IMG/VR virus record: IMGVR_UViG_3300031659_000085 | Location: 1 to 24,887 of that record | Origin: a virus | Strand: one strand, 5' to 3' | DNA: 24,887 nt | Shown: positions 16,366 to 23,997 of the stretch, piece after piece | How positions within the stretch are numbered: the first letter of the stretch is position 1 | Layout of the letters: each line of letters begins with the position of its first letter | Translations under genes and position numbers: made by a program | The notes under the pieces: generated by a model | What the model saw: the letters and a program-made list of their open reading frames with translations, nothing else | What the model was told of the DNA's origin: nothing | Database searches by the model: none

Positions 16366-18669
16366 TTACTGAGCACCTGTGGATGGTGGTGTGATTTCTA
16401 CTAAACTATCTGATGCCTGTAATGCGTTATTGTATTTGGTTTCAACAACTCCATCATATGTCGCCGTTTCGCCCACGTAATTTGGAAGTTCGATAATGAT
16501 TTGAACATTCAGAGATCCATCAGGAGCAAAGGTGTCATAGTCTAGGGTAAGTTTATCGAATTTGCCAATTTCTGCTAGAGCGCATGCGAGTTCATATGTG
16601 GCGTCAAGATCAGAACCTTTGGAGTCGTGCAGTTCATATACAACTGCCCTACCTTTGCTTCTCAGATCCAGTATGCCATCAGGAGTAAGTTCTTCAGCTT
16701 CCAATCCATTCGGACCTTCTCTACCATATATTTCCTTAGCATAGAACCCTTCGACAACCCTAAGTCTGTGGTTTGCAAACTGACCATCCACGCCATTAAC
16801 GAAGTCGGTTAGTGTAGCTTGTTCAATATAATTATGACCAATTGCCTTTCTATCAGCCAAGCTCAGGTGTTTAAATGCACCACCATCGTTGGCATTAACG
16901 AACCTAGCAAAGCGTATCTTTTTAATCAGTTTAGTACCTGTACCAATGTGAGTCTTTTTGTCCATTGGGCCGTGCCCACCAATAGCGTTTTTAAACACCT
17001 TCTTCTTTCGTTTTACACGGAAAGTCTTAGCGGCGGATGAAGAACTTCTTGTAGGAACCCAACCATCTAGGTCATCGTCTAGATCAGCATCTCCAAAGCC
17101 CGCAAATGGGGGTGGTGGTGCTGAAGCTGGATCATATGGAGCAAATGGTGGTGGTGTTGACTCCACTTCGGGTGCCGAAATAGTAGTAGATCCTCCACCA
17201 GTAGTAGTGGTATTAGTGGTGGTGGTAGTGTTGCCAGAAGTGGTAGTAGTAACAACATCTGTGTCTTCAGCCTTTGCAACCGTAACCGTGTTGCCTAAAT
17301 TAGGACTACTTTGATCCTGTTGAGGTGATGTGGGAGCATTACCCACAGTTACTGTTCCTCTTTGGCAATTGCCACCAGCGTTTCTAATTCTACCAAATCC
17401 ATTGGGTGGTGATGTAGAAGCAAAGCTTGGGTTCAACTTACCAGCGCCAACTTGTTTCGCCGTGAAATCTGGATTAGCGAGATTGATGGGATCTCTTAAC
17501 TTGGATCTAACATCAACTTCTTCAAGCACACGTGTACGAAGTGTGGTCTTTAGGAAGTCATCAATATCAACCTTAACTTTCTTAACACCTAGTTCTGATT
17601 TTTCAAGGACAGATGTTAGGATACCAGATGGTGCTGTATATACAGGTGGCTGTGCTGTATCGTCTGCCGTATATCCTGCCGCCGAACCTGTGTTACCAGC
17701 TGAACCTGGATCAGTATCTGGATCCGAATAGTTCTGAGAGTTTGTTACGTCTGCCGTAATAGATCGAACTGCCGTACCCTGTAGATCTCCCCAAAATGCA
17801 GGTGCTGTTACGCCTTCACTGAAGTGCGCACCTTGGCCGTGAATTCTCATCTCAAGACCACCGATAGTACCACCGTCACCCCAAACATACATTTCTGTTG
17901 CTTGCAAATTCATCTTAGGTGATGATTGGATTATACGTGTAGCGGCAGTCAACTCTAACTTATCAGAAGCCGCAATGATATGGCTTCCTTCAGTCGCTTG
18001 CTTGTTGTTGCCTTTAATAGCTGTAGTGACATTTCCAAGGTGGGTATTTACTGTACTACCAACAACCGTATTAGATGAGTTGCCTGACACAGTCTTACCC
18101 TCGTTACCAAATACCTTAGTTCTGGAATGCCCTTGGATAGTCTCTGTTTTGTCATTCTTAGCAGTGAGGTCAAAACTGTTGCAGTTAACATTGAAGTCGC
18201 CCTTGACATTCAAGTTCAAGTCGCCCTCATATGTGAGTGTGCCATTACCCTCTACTATCACCTTTTGGTCGCCGTGAGTAACTTCAACCTTGTTACTTGT
18301 TGCTAAAACAACTACTGTTCCGTCTGGAAGCAATTCAACACCAGCACCACTGTTGTGCTTAATAAGAATACGCTCACCGCCTGGAGTATCATTGAACTCG
18401 AATATGTGACCACTGACTGTTTCTTTAACATCAGCATGTGGATATACCGTTGAAGTTACTGGTGGGAGTTCGATATCAGCACCCAACCGTAATCTATGGG
18501 TCTTGCCAGAACGTATCGCCTCGTTTACACTTGATTGATTTTCATATGTTTTCCTTGGGAATTGCTTACTAGGATCTCCAAATGCGTCATATGAAATACC
18601 CTGAGTTTGCGTAAAGCCTGTGCCAAAGCGTTCTTCTCTATCCTTTAGATCGTCTCTTTCCGTTGTCAT
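16366..18669 (-). CDS. Baseplate spike: gp5-type beta-helix with Hedgehog-like C-terminal domain
   Basis: A 767-residue protein. Residues about 85-265 have the gp5/VgrG needle signature: SGHIFEFNDTPGGERILI, ELLPDGTVVV, then short alternating strands with many G/N/D turns (LNLNVKGDFNVNCNSFDLTA), ending in a GVTAPAFWGDLQG segment around 286-298. In T4 this is the C-terminal part of gp5; here it is its own gene, without OB fold or lysozyme. After it come a disordered Thr/Ser-rich run (470-497), a Pro-rich stretch (503-523), an Asp cluster (528-535) and a basic patch (551-560). Residues about 600-725 form a globular domain whose LRVVEGF, DLRSKGRAVVYEL and following helix resemble the Hedgehog N-terminal domain, with the usual zinc ligands missing. 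The ATG overlaps the amidase stop (ATGA). Confidence 0.78.
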   Translation of the reverse strand: MTTERDDLKDREERFGTGFTQTQGISYDAFGDPSKQFPRKTYENQSSVNEAIRSGKTHRLRLGADIELPPVTSTVYPHADVKETVSGHIFEFNDTPGGERILIKHNSGAGVELLPDGTVVVLATSNKVEVTHGDQKVIVEGNGTLTYEGDLNLNVKGDFNVNCNSFDLTAKNDKTETIQGHSRTKVFGNEGKTVSGNSSNTVVGSTVNTHLGNVTTAIKGNNKQATEGSHIIAASDKLELTAATRIIQSSPKMNLQATEMYVWGDGGTIGGLEMRIHGQGAHFSEGVTAPAFWGDLQGTAVRSITADVTNSQNYSDPDTDPGSAGNTGSAAGYTADDTAQPPVYTAPSGILTSVLEKSELGVKKVKVDIDDFLKTTLRTRVLEEVDVRSKLRDPINLANPDFTAKQVGAGKLNPSFASTSPPNGFGRIRNAGGNCQRGTVTVGNAPTSPQQDQSSPNLGNTVTVAKAEDTDVVTTTTSGNTTTTTNTTTTGGGSTTISAPEVESTPPPFAPYDPASAPPPPFAGFGDADLDDDLDGWVPTRSSSSAAKTFRVKRKKKVFKNAIGGHGPMDKKTHIGTGTKLIKKIRFARFVNANDGGAFKHLSLADRKAIGHNYIEQATLTDFVNGVDGQFANHRLRVVEGFYAKEIYGREGPNGLEAEELTPDGILDLRSKGRAVVYELHDSKGSDLDATYELACALAEIGKFDKLTLDYDTFAPDGSLNVQIIIELPNYVGETATYDGVVETKYNNALQASDSLVEITPPSTGAQ

Positions 18670-20141
18670 ACTGGTATTCCCGCATTAATCTGTGCTGTTG
18701 TAAGTGGACCCGATGCTTTAGCGTCCGTTATCAAATTTGTTTTACCAAAGGTTGCTTTAACATATTCTGGTACGTCAAACCCAGGATCCACTTTACCTTG
18801 ATCTGATGTGTCATTGTGTCCTAACGCCTGACCATCAGGCCATGCCTCATAGAATGACTTTGCAAACATTTTAAATGTGTTCATCTGAGCAGGTGTCAAG
18901 CTTTGTGCACTAATGTATTTATTGGGTCGTGGCGTTCCACTTGGGCAGTTGTACCCCCCTGCCATAGAGACGCCGATTGAACGTCTGTTGTGACCATATG
19001 CGCCTGAGTGCGCACCCTGTTTATCCAATGGTCTTCCCCTCTGGAGTCTTCCATCCCTGCGTATAATGTAGTGGTATCCGCACCCGGACCACCCACGATC
19101 CAAATGCCAAGAATGCACTTCGTCCGCACCGATATCTTGGTTAGTGTATGTGCCTGTCCAGTGGGCAATAAACTGTGTAATTTCCCTATTAGCGTTTCTG
19201 AACTCTGCAACTAACTCTTCGGGAGAGTCAATGTAAGAAAACTGACTAGAGGTTATTGGTGTATTAGAACCTGACCATGTATCATTGTTCGATCCAATCT
19301 CAAAGCATTCGATTGTCTTCTGCCCCACAACAGGACTGGCACCATTACTTATGTTAGCACTTGGTGATAGGTCAAGCTTGTTGACCGTTTGTTCTATTTC
19401 TCCGAATGGTATAGTCGATTGTGCAGAGATAAGAGCAATTGCTTTAGCTTTATCACCCTTCTCAATCAGACTTGCGATGATATCGATATCGATGTCAGTA
19501 CCGATTAGTAGACCTTGAGTTATCAAATCAAAACTTTTGTCCGCTTTTCTAATCAAATTGCTTAGGAGACCACCACCAACACTACCCATAAGATCCTTGA
19601 AGCTACCTTCAAATGCCTTAGTAACATCCGCAATACCAGTTGAAATGCCAAGCCCTCCCGAAATGGATGCTGTTATTTTACTAATACCCTCTTGCCCATC
19701 TAGTGTAGCAACGGATTTTAACACTGAACTAATATCTTCTGCGGTCTTGCCTGTCACATTCGTAAGTGCTCTTGAGATAGCTTCGGGTGCGCCAGAACTA
19801 ATTATAAGATCCAATTCACCGTTGGCAATTGTTTCCCCAATCGCACTACTGATATTGCTAGTTGTAGATGATATATCACCAATGAGTTCTTTCGATAATC
19901 CAGGAACCTTGCCTGTGATCTCTACAATTGAATCCGAAGCATTCACGTTGTCAAGGAGATTGTCTCCACCACTAAGGGGAAGGATACCCGACACCGCTTC
20001 ACCAACCTTAGTCAGTGATGTCTCTAGTTTACAAGATGTTGCGCCTACAATCTGCGACTTTTTCTCAAGTATCGCATCAAGATTACTGTTCTTTAAAATG
20101 CCAGATAGTTGACTATTAAGATTGTTGATATTAATTGCCAT
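18666..20141 (-). CDS. Virion-associated N-acetylmuramoyl-L-alanine amidase (T7 lysozyme type) with tail domain
   Basis: A 491-residue protein. The start at 20141 is chosen over 20168 because GGAGG (20148-20152) stands six bases before it. Residues about 320-465 form an Amidase_2/PGRP domain close in pattern to T7 lysozyme: FIAHWTGT with zinc ligand H327, GCGYHYIIRRDG with Y356, GAHSGAYGHNRRSIGV, and GHNDTSDQGKVDPGFD with H442, K450 and D452. D452 replaces the T7 zinc-binding Cys, a substitution common in the family, so activity is likely: cleavage of the MurNAc-L-Ala bond. The N-terminal 300 residues are Ser/Gly/Ile-rich with amphipathic helices and no signal peptide, probably a structural or anchoring part. 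Its place between gp5-OB-lysozyme and the spike implies a virion enzyme for cell-wall penetration, not a lysis endolysin. Confidence 0.85.
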   Translation of the reverse strand: MAININNLNSQLSGILKNSNLDAILEKKSQIVGATSCKLETSLTKVGEAVSGILPLSGGDNLLDNVNASDSIVEITGKVPGLSKELIGDISSTTSNISSAIGETIANGELDLIISSGAPEAISRALTNVTGKTAEDISSVLKSVATLDGQEGISKITASISGGLGISTGIADVTKAFEGSFKDLMGSVGGGLLSNLIRKADKSFDLITQGLLIGTDIDIDIIASLIEKGDKAKAIALISAQSTIPFGEIEQTVNKLDLSPSANISNGASPVVGQKTIECFEIGSNNDTWSGSNTPITSSQFSYIDSPEELVAEFRNANREITQFIAHWTGTYTNQDIGADEVHSWHLDRGWSGCGYHYIIRRDGRLQRGRPLDKQGAHSGAYGHNRRSIGVSMAGGYNCPSGTPRPNKYISAQSLTPAQMNTFKMFAKSFYEAWPDGQALGHNDTSDQGKVDPGFDVPEYVKATFGKTNLITDAKASGPLTTAQINAGIPV

Positions 20142-20997
20142 TATAAGCCTCCAATACTGCTTTAGCATGTGCTACACGCTGTGCCTTATGTGCATACTTT
20201 GCATTAGGTGCTTCGTACTTGTCGCAGAAGAACTCTGTTGCAGTTGTAATATTTGTCATTTCTTTAAATTGGGCATACCCATAGTATCCCGGACTTATTG
20301 TGGAAAACTCATACAATAAAAATGCTAGTTGAGTTTCCAATTCGCCAATCTGCAATCCACGTTCTTCAGAGAATTCCTCTAACAACTGTAGTCTTCCAAC
20401 TGCTGGGTTCCACTGAGCAATACCAAAAGAGTCCTCTCCTGTAAATCCAGATGTAACACCCGGATCTAGGTTGGATTCTTGAATAAGATTTCCTATTATA
20501 GCAGATGCCTGTATTGGTGTAAAGCCATTAGTTACAAAGAAGTTAAACGATTTTTCCGAATTAGATCCACCAACTGCACTCCTAGTATCAATTGTATTAT
20601 TTGATACGTTAGTGTTACCCATTGGTGTGGCACCAGTAGAAGAGTTTCTACTGACATGCTGATCAATCGGATCTCCTTTTTCAAATCGTGGCATCGATCC
20701 CATGATGACTGGTACTTGACTTTGTTCTCCATCCATAAACATACCAAATACCTGAGCACCCGGAAGTAAACCCACAGATCTACCAATTCCAGACATACCA
20801 CCCTCAGTGGTTGGAATAAGAACTTGCGCCCATGGCAGTGAGCTTTCTGGAACTTCATTAACATCTTCGTTATGAATTCCAAATATCCGAACTCTAACTC
20901 TAGCAACTCTCAATGGATCTTGCACATCGATTACAACACCAATGAACCACCTATGAACATCTCCGTAGAAATTGGATTGAATGGGCGTGAAACTCAT
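20131..20997 (-). CDS. 5: Baseplate hub gp5 OB-fold fused to tail lysozyme
   Basis: A 288-residue protein. Residues 11-105 match the gp5 N-terminal OB fold (HRWFIGVVIDVQDPLRVARV, LPWAQVLIPTT, GMFMDGEQSQVPVIMGSMP), which in T4 sits on gp27. After a Ser/Asn-rich linker (115-147), residues 148-285 match the phage tail lysozyme family: FFVTNGFTPIQASAIIGNLI then QESNLDPG with likely catalytic E174, DSFGIAQWNPAVGR, and LETQLAFLLYE. T4 gp5 instead has a T4L-type lysozyme and a C-terminal beta-helix in the same chain; here no beta-helix is present and the needle is encoded two genes on. It overlaps the hub gene by four bases (ATGA) and the amidase gene by 11. Confidence 0.85.
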   Translation of the reverse strand: MSFTPIQSNFYGDVHRWFIGVVIDVQDPLRVARVRVRIFGIHNEDVNEVPESSLPWAQVLIPTTEGGMSGIGRSVGLLPGAQVFGMFMDGEQSQVPVIMGSMPRFEKGDPIDQHVSRNSSTGATPMGNTNVSNNTIDTRSAVGGSNSEKSFNFFVTNGFTPIQASAIIGNLIQESNLDPGVTSGFTGEDSFGIAQWNPAVGRLQLLEEFSEERGLQIGELETQLAFLLYEFSTISPGYYGYAQFKEMTNITTATEFFCDKYEAPNAKYAHKAQRVAHAKAVLEAYNGN

Positions 20998-22232
20998 AAT
21001 TTAGAAACTCCTAGTGTTACTGTGTGCTTCTCGTCAAAGAAGGTATGTCGTATGGATGATATGATAAACTCACCAGACTTTTGATCATCAAGAATTGTCT
21101 CTTCACCTTCCATAGCAGTAACTTCCAATTTGATTTTACCACCGACTGTTGGGGTATCAAGTTGCATGAACAGCGTACCAGTGACTGTCATAACAGCCGT
21201 GTTATTACCCATTGCACTGATAACAGATTTTCGTCTGATCTTAGACTTTAGATTATCAACTTCTTCGTCATATCCATACCCATCCATTCTAATCGTTGAA
21301 GGTGCTGTAATGCCAAAGATGAAGTTTGATTCATATTCGGTAATTTTCTTACCCCCAACCTCAAACTTCGTATCGATAAGTTTAGTGTCAGGTAACATTT
21401 CGGTTATCTTAAATTCTGGCTTACTAATTCTGTTTCCGAATACAGTATCTAGCACATCATATTTAGCACCAACCGAACCACTTGCGATATTGACTAAAGT
21501 ATCATTCCTACTACTATATGTAATCTCTTCTACTGTGAATAGGTTTTTATTAGGATCGGCACTTGCCGCAATAGCACTCGATTTAACAAATGGTCTATTG
21601 AACAGTGGTTCTGCTTCTAGAATATCTTCTAGACTTGTCATAAAGACATCATCACTCTTGATAGATCCAAACAAGAAGTATGGAAATCCTTTATTGGTTG
21701 TCAAACCGTTTAACACCCAATTTAGGGTTACGACTGGTGTTATATATGGAGTAACAATGGACAGAGATCTCTGAACAGGATCTATGTTCATCAGAGTGGT
21801 GTCTAAACCCACACCCAACTCACCATCAAGCACTCTCTTAATGATCTGTTCTGGTGTACCCTCATACGCTTTACTAATCACTTGAAGATGGCTTCTGAAT
21901 ACATGCTCAGTCATTAAAGAAAATACATATGTCATAGTGGTGTCGTTCACTACTGTGACAGAAGCTGTTTCATACATGATAAAACGTTTCTTAATGTTCT
22001 TCCCTTGGATGTGGTTTATTACTTCTATCTCAAGTATCTCTGTACCAGTGAACTGCGAACTAGCAAACAAGTTGGCGTTGTCAACAATAAGTACCTTACC
22101 AGAGATCCCAATGCTTTTTATATTCTCAACAAGTATCAGTTCACCAATAACACCAGACACATCAATCTCTTGATTGCCCTTTATAATAATCGCTTTTTGA
22201 TATTGATATTGACTTGCCGTTGTGTCAGACAT
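20994..22232 (-). CDS. Baseplate hub protein, gp27-like
   Basis: A 412-residue protein (T4 gp27: 391). The N-terminal half has the beta-rich pattern of hub proteins (SIGISGKVLIVDNANLF, FTGTEILEIEVIN, FIMYETASVTVVND) followed by a helical insertion with PEQIIKRVLD and TLNWVLNGLTTN, where gp27-type and gp44/gpD-type hubs carry their interdomain region. The C-terminal part (GTLFMQLDTPTVGGKIKLEV, GEFIISSIRHTFFDEKHTVT) resembles the final domain that reads back into the ring. It starts directly after the gp53 stop and overlaps the gp5-OB start, its expected partner, by four bases. The assignment rests on pattern and position; direct identity to T4 gp27 is low. Confidence 0.7.
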   Translation of the reverse strand: MSDTTASQYQYQKAIIIKGNQEIDVSGVIGELILVENIKSIGISGKVLIVDNANLFASSQFTGTEILEIEVINHIQGKNIKKRFIMYETASVTVVNDTTMTYVFSLMTEHVFRSHLQVISKAYEGTPEQIIKRVLDGELGVGLDTTLMNIDPVQRSLSIVTPYITPVVTLNWVLNGLTTNKGFPYFLFGSIKSDDVFMTSLEDILEAEPLFNRPFVKSSAIAASADPNKNLFTVEEITYSSRNDTLVNIASGSVGAKYDVLDTVFGNRISKPEFKITEMLPDTKLIDTKFEVGGKKITEYESNFIFGITAPSTIRMDGYGYDEEVDNLKSKIRRKSVISAMGNNTAVMTVTGTLFMQLDTPTVGGKIKLEVTAMEGEETILDDQKSGEFIISSIRHTFFDEKHTVTLGVSKL

Positions 22233-22958
22233 TTAAGTTTCCTTTAACTTAGAAGTAAACTGTGAGGCAACTCTTTGAACTATTTTAGGATTAAGAACAA
22301 TAATGTTAGACAGATTGTCGTTGAAGTCAATCAGTCTTTGTATATGGGTCTTGGCTGTGAGGCCACCCAAGTCTGGATTATGAGGATTGATATCGACATA
22401 CTCTAAATCAGCATTCTCATAGTGATGAACTGAATCATATTGTGTGCCTTCACCAGTGATGATACATGTCTGAATGTCACCGCCTGTGCCAACTGTAAGG
22501 GTCTCGCCTACGTTGAAGTTATCATTTGTTTTGATAACAATAGTACCAAGATTAAGGTTTACTTCCACAACAGGCCCTGTAGAACCCGACTGAGAACCTG
22601 TAACGATCTGTCCTTTTTTAAAGTTAGTCGTACCCATATTAGTTGTTGTCGTAACAACTCTATGGGGGTAGTTCTCCAAAGCTGTGTGATATAACTCGTT
22701 AGATCCTAAAGGCCAACCACTTTCTTTCAAAGAATTATTGCATAGGAAGAAAGTCCAATAGTATTGGGTTGTTCCATAGAGTTTGTACGATAGAGTGTCG
22801 GGTCTTTCGCCTTGCATAATTGCATACTTTTCATATATCGTAGTATTGCCCACCGATTCTTCTGACAGAATTGCGGTTTTACCAAAGTTTTGAAACCTGA
22901 CAAACGGCTCATTCGAACCAAACTTATATATCGTATCTGGAAAATTCTTAAAAAACAT
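22233..22958 (-). CDS. 53: Baseplate wedge protein gp53
   Basis: A 241-residue homologue of T4 gp53 (196 residues), which clamps neighbouring wedges around the hub. Residues 45-75 (AIMQGERPDTLSYKLYGTTQ, then YYWTFFLCN) are the LysM-like core of the family, comparable to T4 RPEELANAIYGNPQLYWVLL. Residues about 110-160 are a beta-rich insertion (FKKGQIVTGSQSGSTGPVVE) absent from T4, followed by the conserved SVHHYENADLEYVDINP. It follows gp48 after four bases and abuts the hub gene. Confidence 0.87.
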   Translation of the reverse strand: MFFKNFPDTIYKFGSNEPFVRFQNFGKTAILSEESVGNTTIYEKYAIMQGERPDTLSYKLYGTTQYYWTFFLCNNSLKESGWPLGSNELYHTALENYPHRVVTTTTNMGTTNFKKGQIVTGSQSGSTGPVVEVNLNLGTIVIKTNDNFNVGETLTVGTGGDIQTCIITGEGTQYDSVHHYENADLEYVDINPHNPDLGGLTAKTHIQRLIDFNDNLSNIIVLNPKIVQRVASQFTSKLKET

Positions 22959-22962
22959 CTAT

Positions 22963-23946
22963 CTATCTCCCCATCTGTGCTATGTCTTGTTTATTGAGAG
23001 GACGGATCTCTGTAAACGATAGAGTAATCTGAGCATCAGTAAAGCCACCATCATCATAAAACCCTTGTCCTGCACTGTTATAAGTGACCTGACAGTTCGT
23101 TAGGTATGAAGTCAAGATTTTAGTAAATACATTTTTACCTTTATATTTCATGGTAATGTCAAAAGGATCTGGAAACTTATATCCGACTGCAATTTGACCA
23201 ACACCAATCTCATCTGGATACATTGCCACTCTAAATTTCTTAATGATTTCTTTGATACGCTCTACTTCCTCTGCACTATTAGGCACTAGCTTGAAAGTGA
23301 ATGAGTGGGATCTAGAAGAAACGCTTTGAAACAGTGTACGACTGTTGGGGTTTAGTGCAACACGTGTAGCAGATGATATGCCCTGTGCGGCCTGCGTGTT
23401 TAACTTACTTGCAACTTTTAGTGCCGCTAACGATCCACCAGATCCACCAGCAGTACCAACAAGACCATCAATAAAGCCCTTTGCTTCATTACCCATTGAG
23501 CTTGCGGCGGAAGCAATCATGCCAGATCCATTCGATATTCCAGCTTCTATTCCTGCGCCAATGGCACCTAGATCTGCATTTTGATATCCAATGGTATCAT
23601 TGAAGTTTTGTGCTGATGGCATTCTAAGCTGAATCGACCAATCGCCCAATTTTCCCTGATCCATACGTTTGATACTTAGGTTTGGTTCTCTTGGTTGAAG
23701 GGTTAGTGCCGCTTCTAATGCGGCACTTGCTACATTATTCGCCACATCCGCCGCACTGTTCTCACCTTGCCCTTCTGCGACATCTGCCGAAACGTCTCTA
23801 ACAGTCTTTGCGATATCCGCAGAATTACTAACAAACTTTGATATATCCAATGGTGCAATTTCTCGTGGTCTGAAAGAAATGATTGCAGGATATTCTCCCT
23901 TATTGTCAATGGGGAATTCATAGACCTGTTTAAGTTGTTGTGGCAT
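22963..23946 (-). CDS. 48: Baseplate tail-tube cap protein gp48
   Basis: A 327-residue protein of the gp48/gp54 group, at the junction of hub and tail tube. The diagnostic C-terminal half reads SRSHSFTFKLVPNSAEEVER, a helix leading to FRVAMYPDE, then YLTNCQVTYNSAGQGFYDDG and AQITLSFTEIRPLNKQDI; T4 gp48 has RTKVFTWDLTPRSTEDLM and LEITMREIITLNRASL at the same places. The middle (about 150-220) is Gly/Ala/Ser-rich with small helices. T4 gp48 is 364 residues. It is the first gene of the minus-strand operon, with AAGG before the ATG and an exact late promoter 35 bases upstream. A gp54-type assignment is the alternative. Confidence 0.78.
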   Translation of the reverse strand: MPQQLKQVYEFPIDNKGEYPAIISFRPREIAPLDISKFVSNSADIAKTVRDVSADVAEGQGENSAADVANNVASAALEAALTLQPREPNLSIKRMDQGKLGDWSIQLRMPSAQNFNDTIGYQNADLGAIGAGIEAGISNGSGMIASAASSMGNEAKGFIDGLVGTAGGSGGSLAALKVASKLNTQAAQGISSATRVALNPNSRTLFQSVSSRSHSFTFKLVPNSAEEVERIKEIIKKFRVAMYPDEIGVGQIAVGYKFPDPFDITMKYKGKNVFTKILTSYLTNCQVTYNSAGQGFYDDGGFTDAQITLSFTEIRPLNKQDIAQMGR

Positions 23947-23957
23947 GTTTAAACCTT

Positions 23958-23965
23958 AATAAATA
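23958..23965 (+). promoter_or_regulatory. Near-match late promoter AATAAATA for gp4
   Basis: Seven of eight bases match TATAAATA, reading rightwards, 32 bases before the gp4 ATG. The spacing equals that of the exact minus-strand boxes, which supports it; the first base is off-consensus. Confidence 0.45.
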
Positions 23966-23980
23966 GAAGTGCATCGGTAT

Positions 23981-23988
23981 TATTTATA
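23981..23988 (-). promoter_or_regulatory. T4-type late promoter TATAAATA for the gp48 operon
   Basis: Exact late promoter element, reading leftwards, 35 bases before the gp48 ATG. It lies in the 51-base divergent gap and should start the whole hub-spike transcript. Confidence 0.85.
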
Positions 23989-23997
23989 AGGCAAATC

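Noticed and set aside
16958-17314. Plus-strand open frame of 118 codons opposite the spike gene, rich in Val
   Set aside because: It is the antisense of the Thr/Pro-rich linker (runs of ACC/ACT and CCA/CCT); no ribosome binding site, no family pattern.
18910-18925. Minus-strand AATAAATA inside the amidase gene as a late promoter
   Set aside because: One mismatch, deep in coding sequence and more than 200 bases from the next gene start.
19537-20112. Plus-strand open frame of 191 codons opposite the amidase N-terminal region
   Set aside because: Antisense shadow of a low-complexity Ser/Ile/Gly-rich coding region in a continuous minus-strand operon; composition mirrors the sense codons.
20142-20168. 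Longer start at 20168 for the amidase
   Set aside because: The GGAGG site six bases before ATG 20141 fits better, and the extra nine residues look unlike the rest.
21130-21774. Plus-strand open frame of 214 codons opposite the gp27-like hub gene
   Set aside because: Antisense to a convincing coding gene, no own promoter or ribosome binding site, hydrophobic composition typical of shadow frames.
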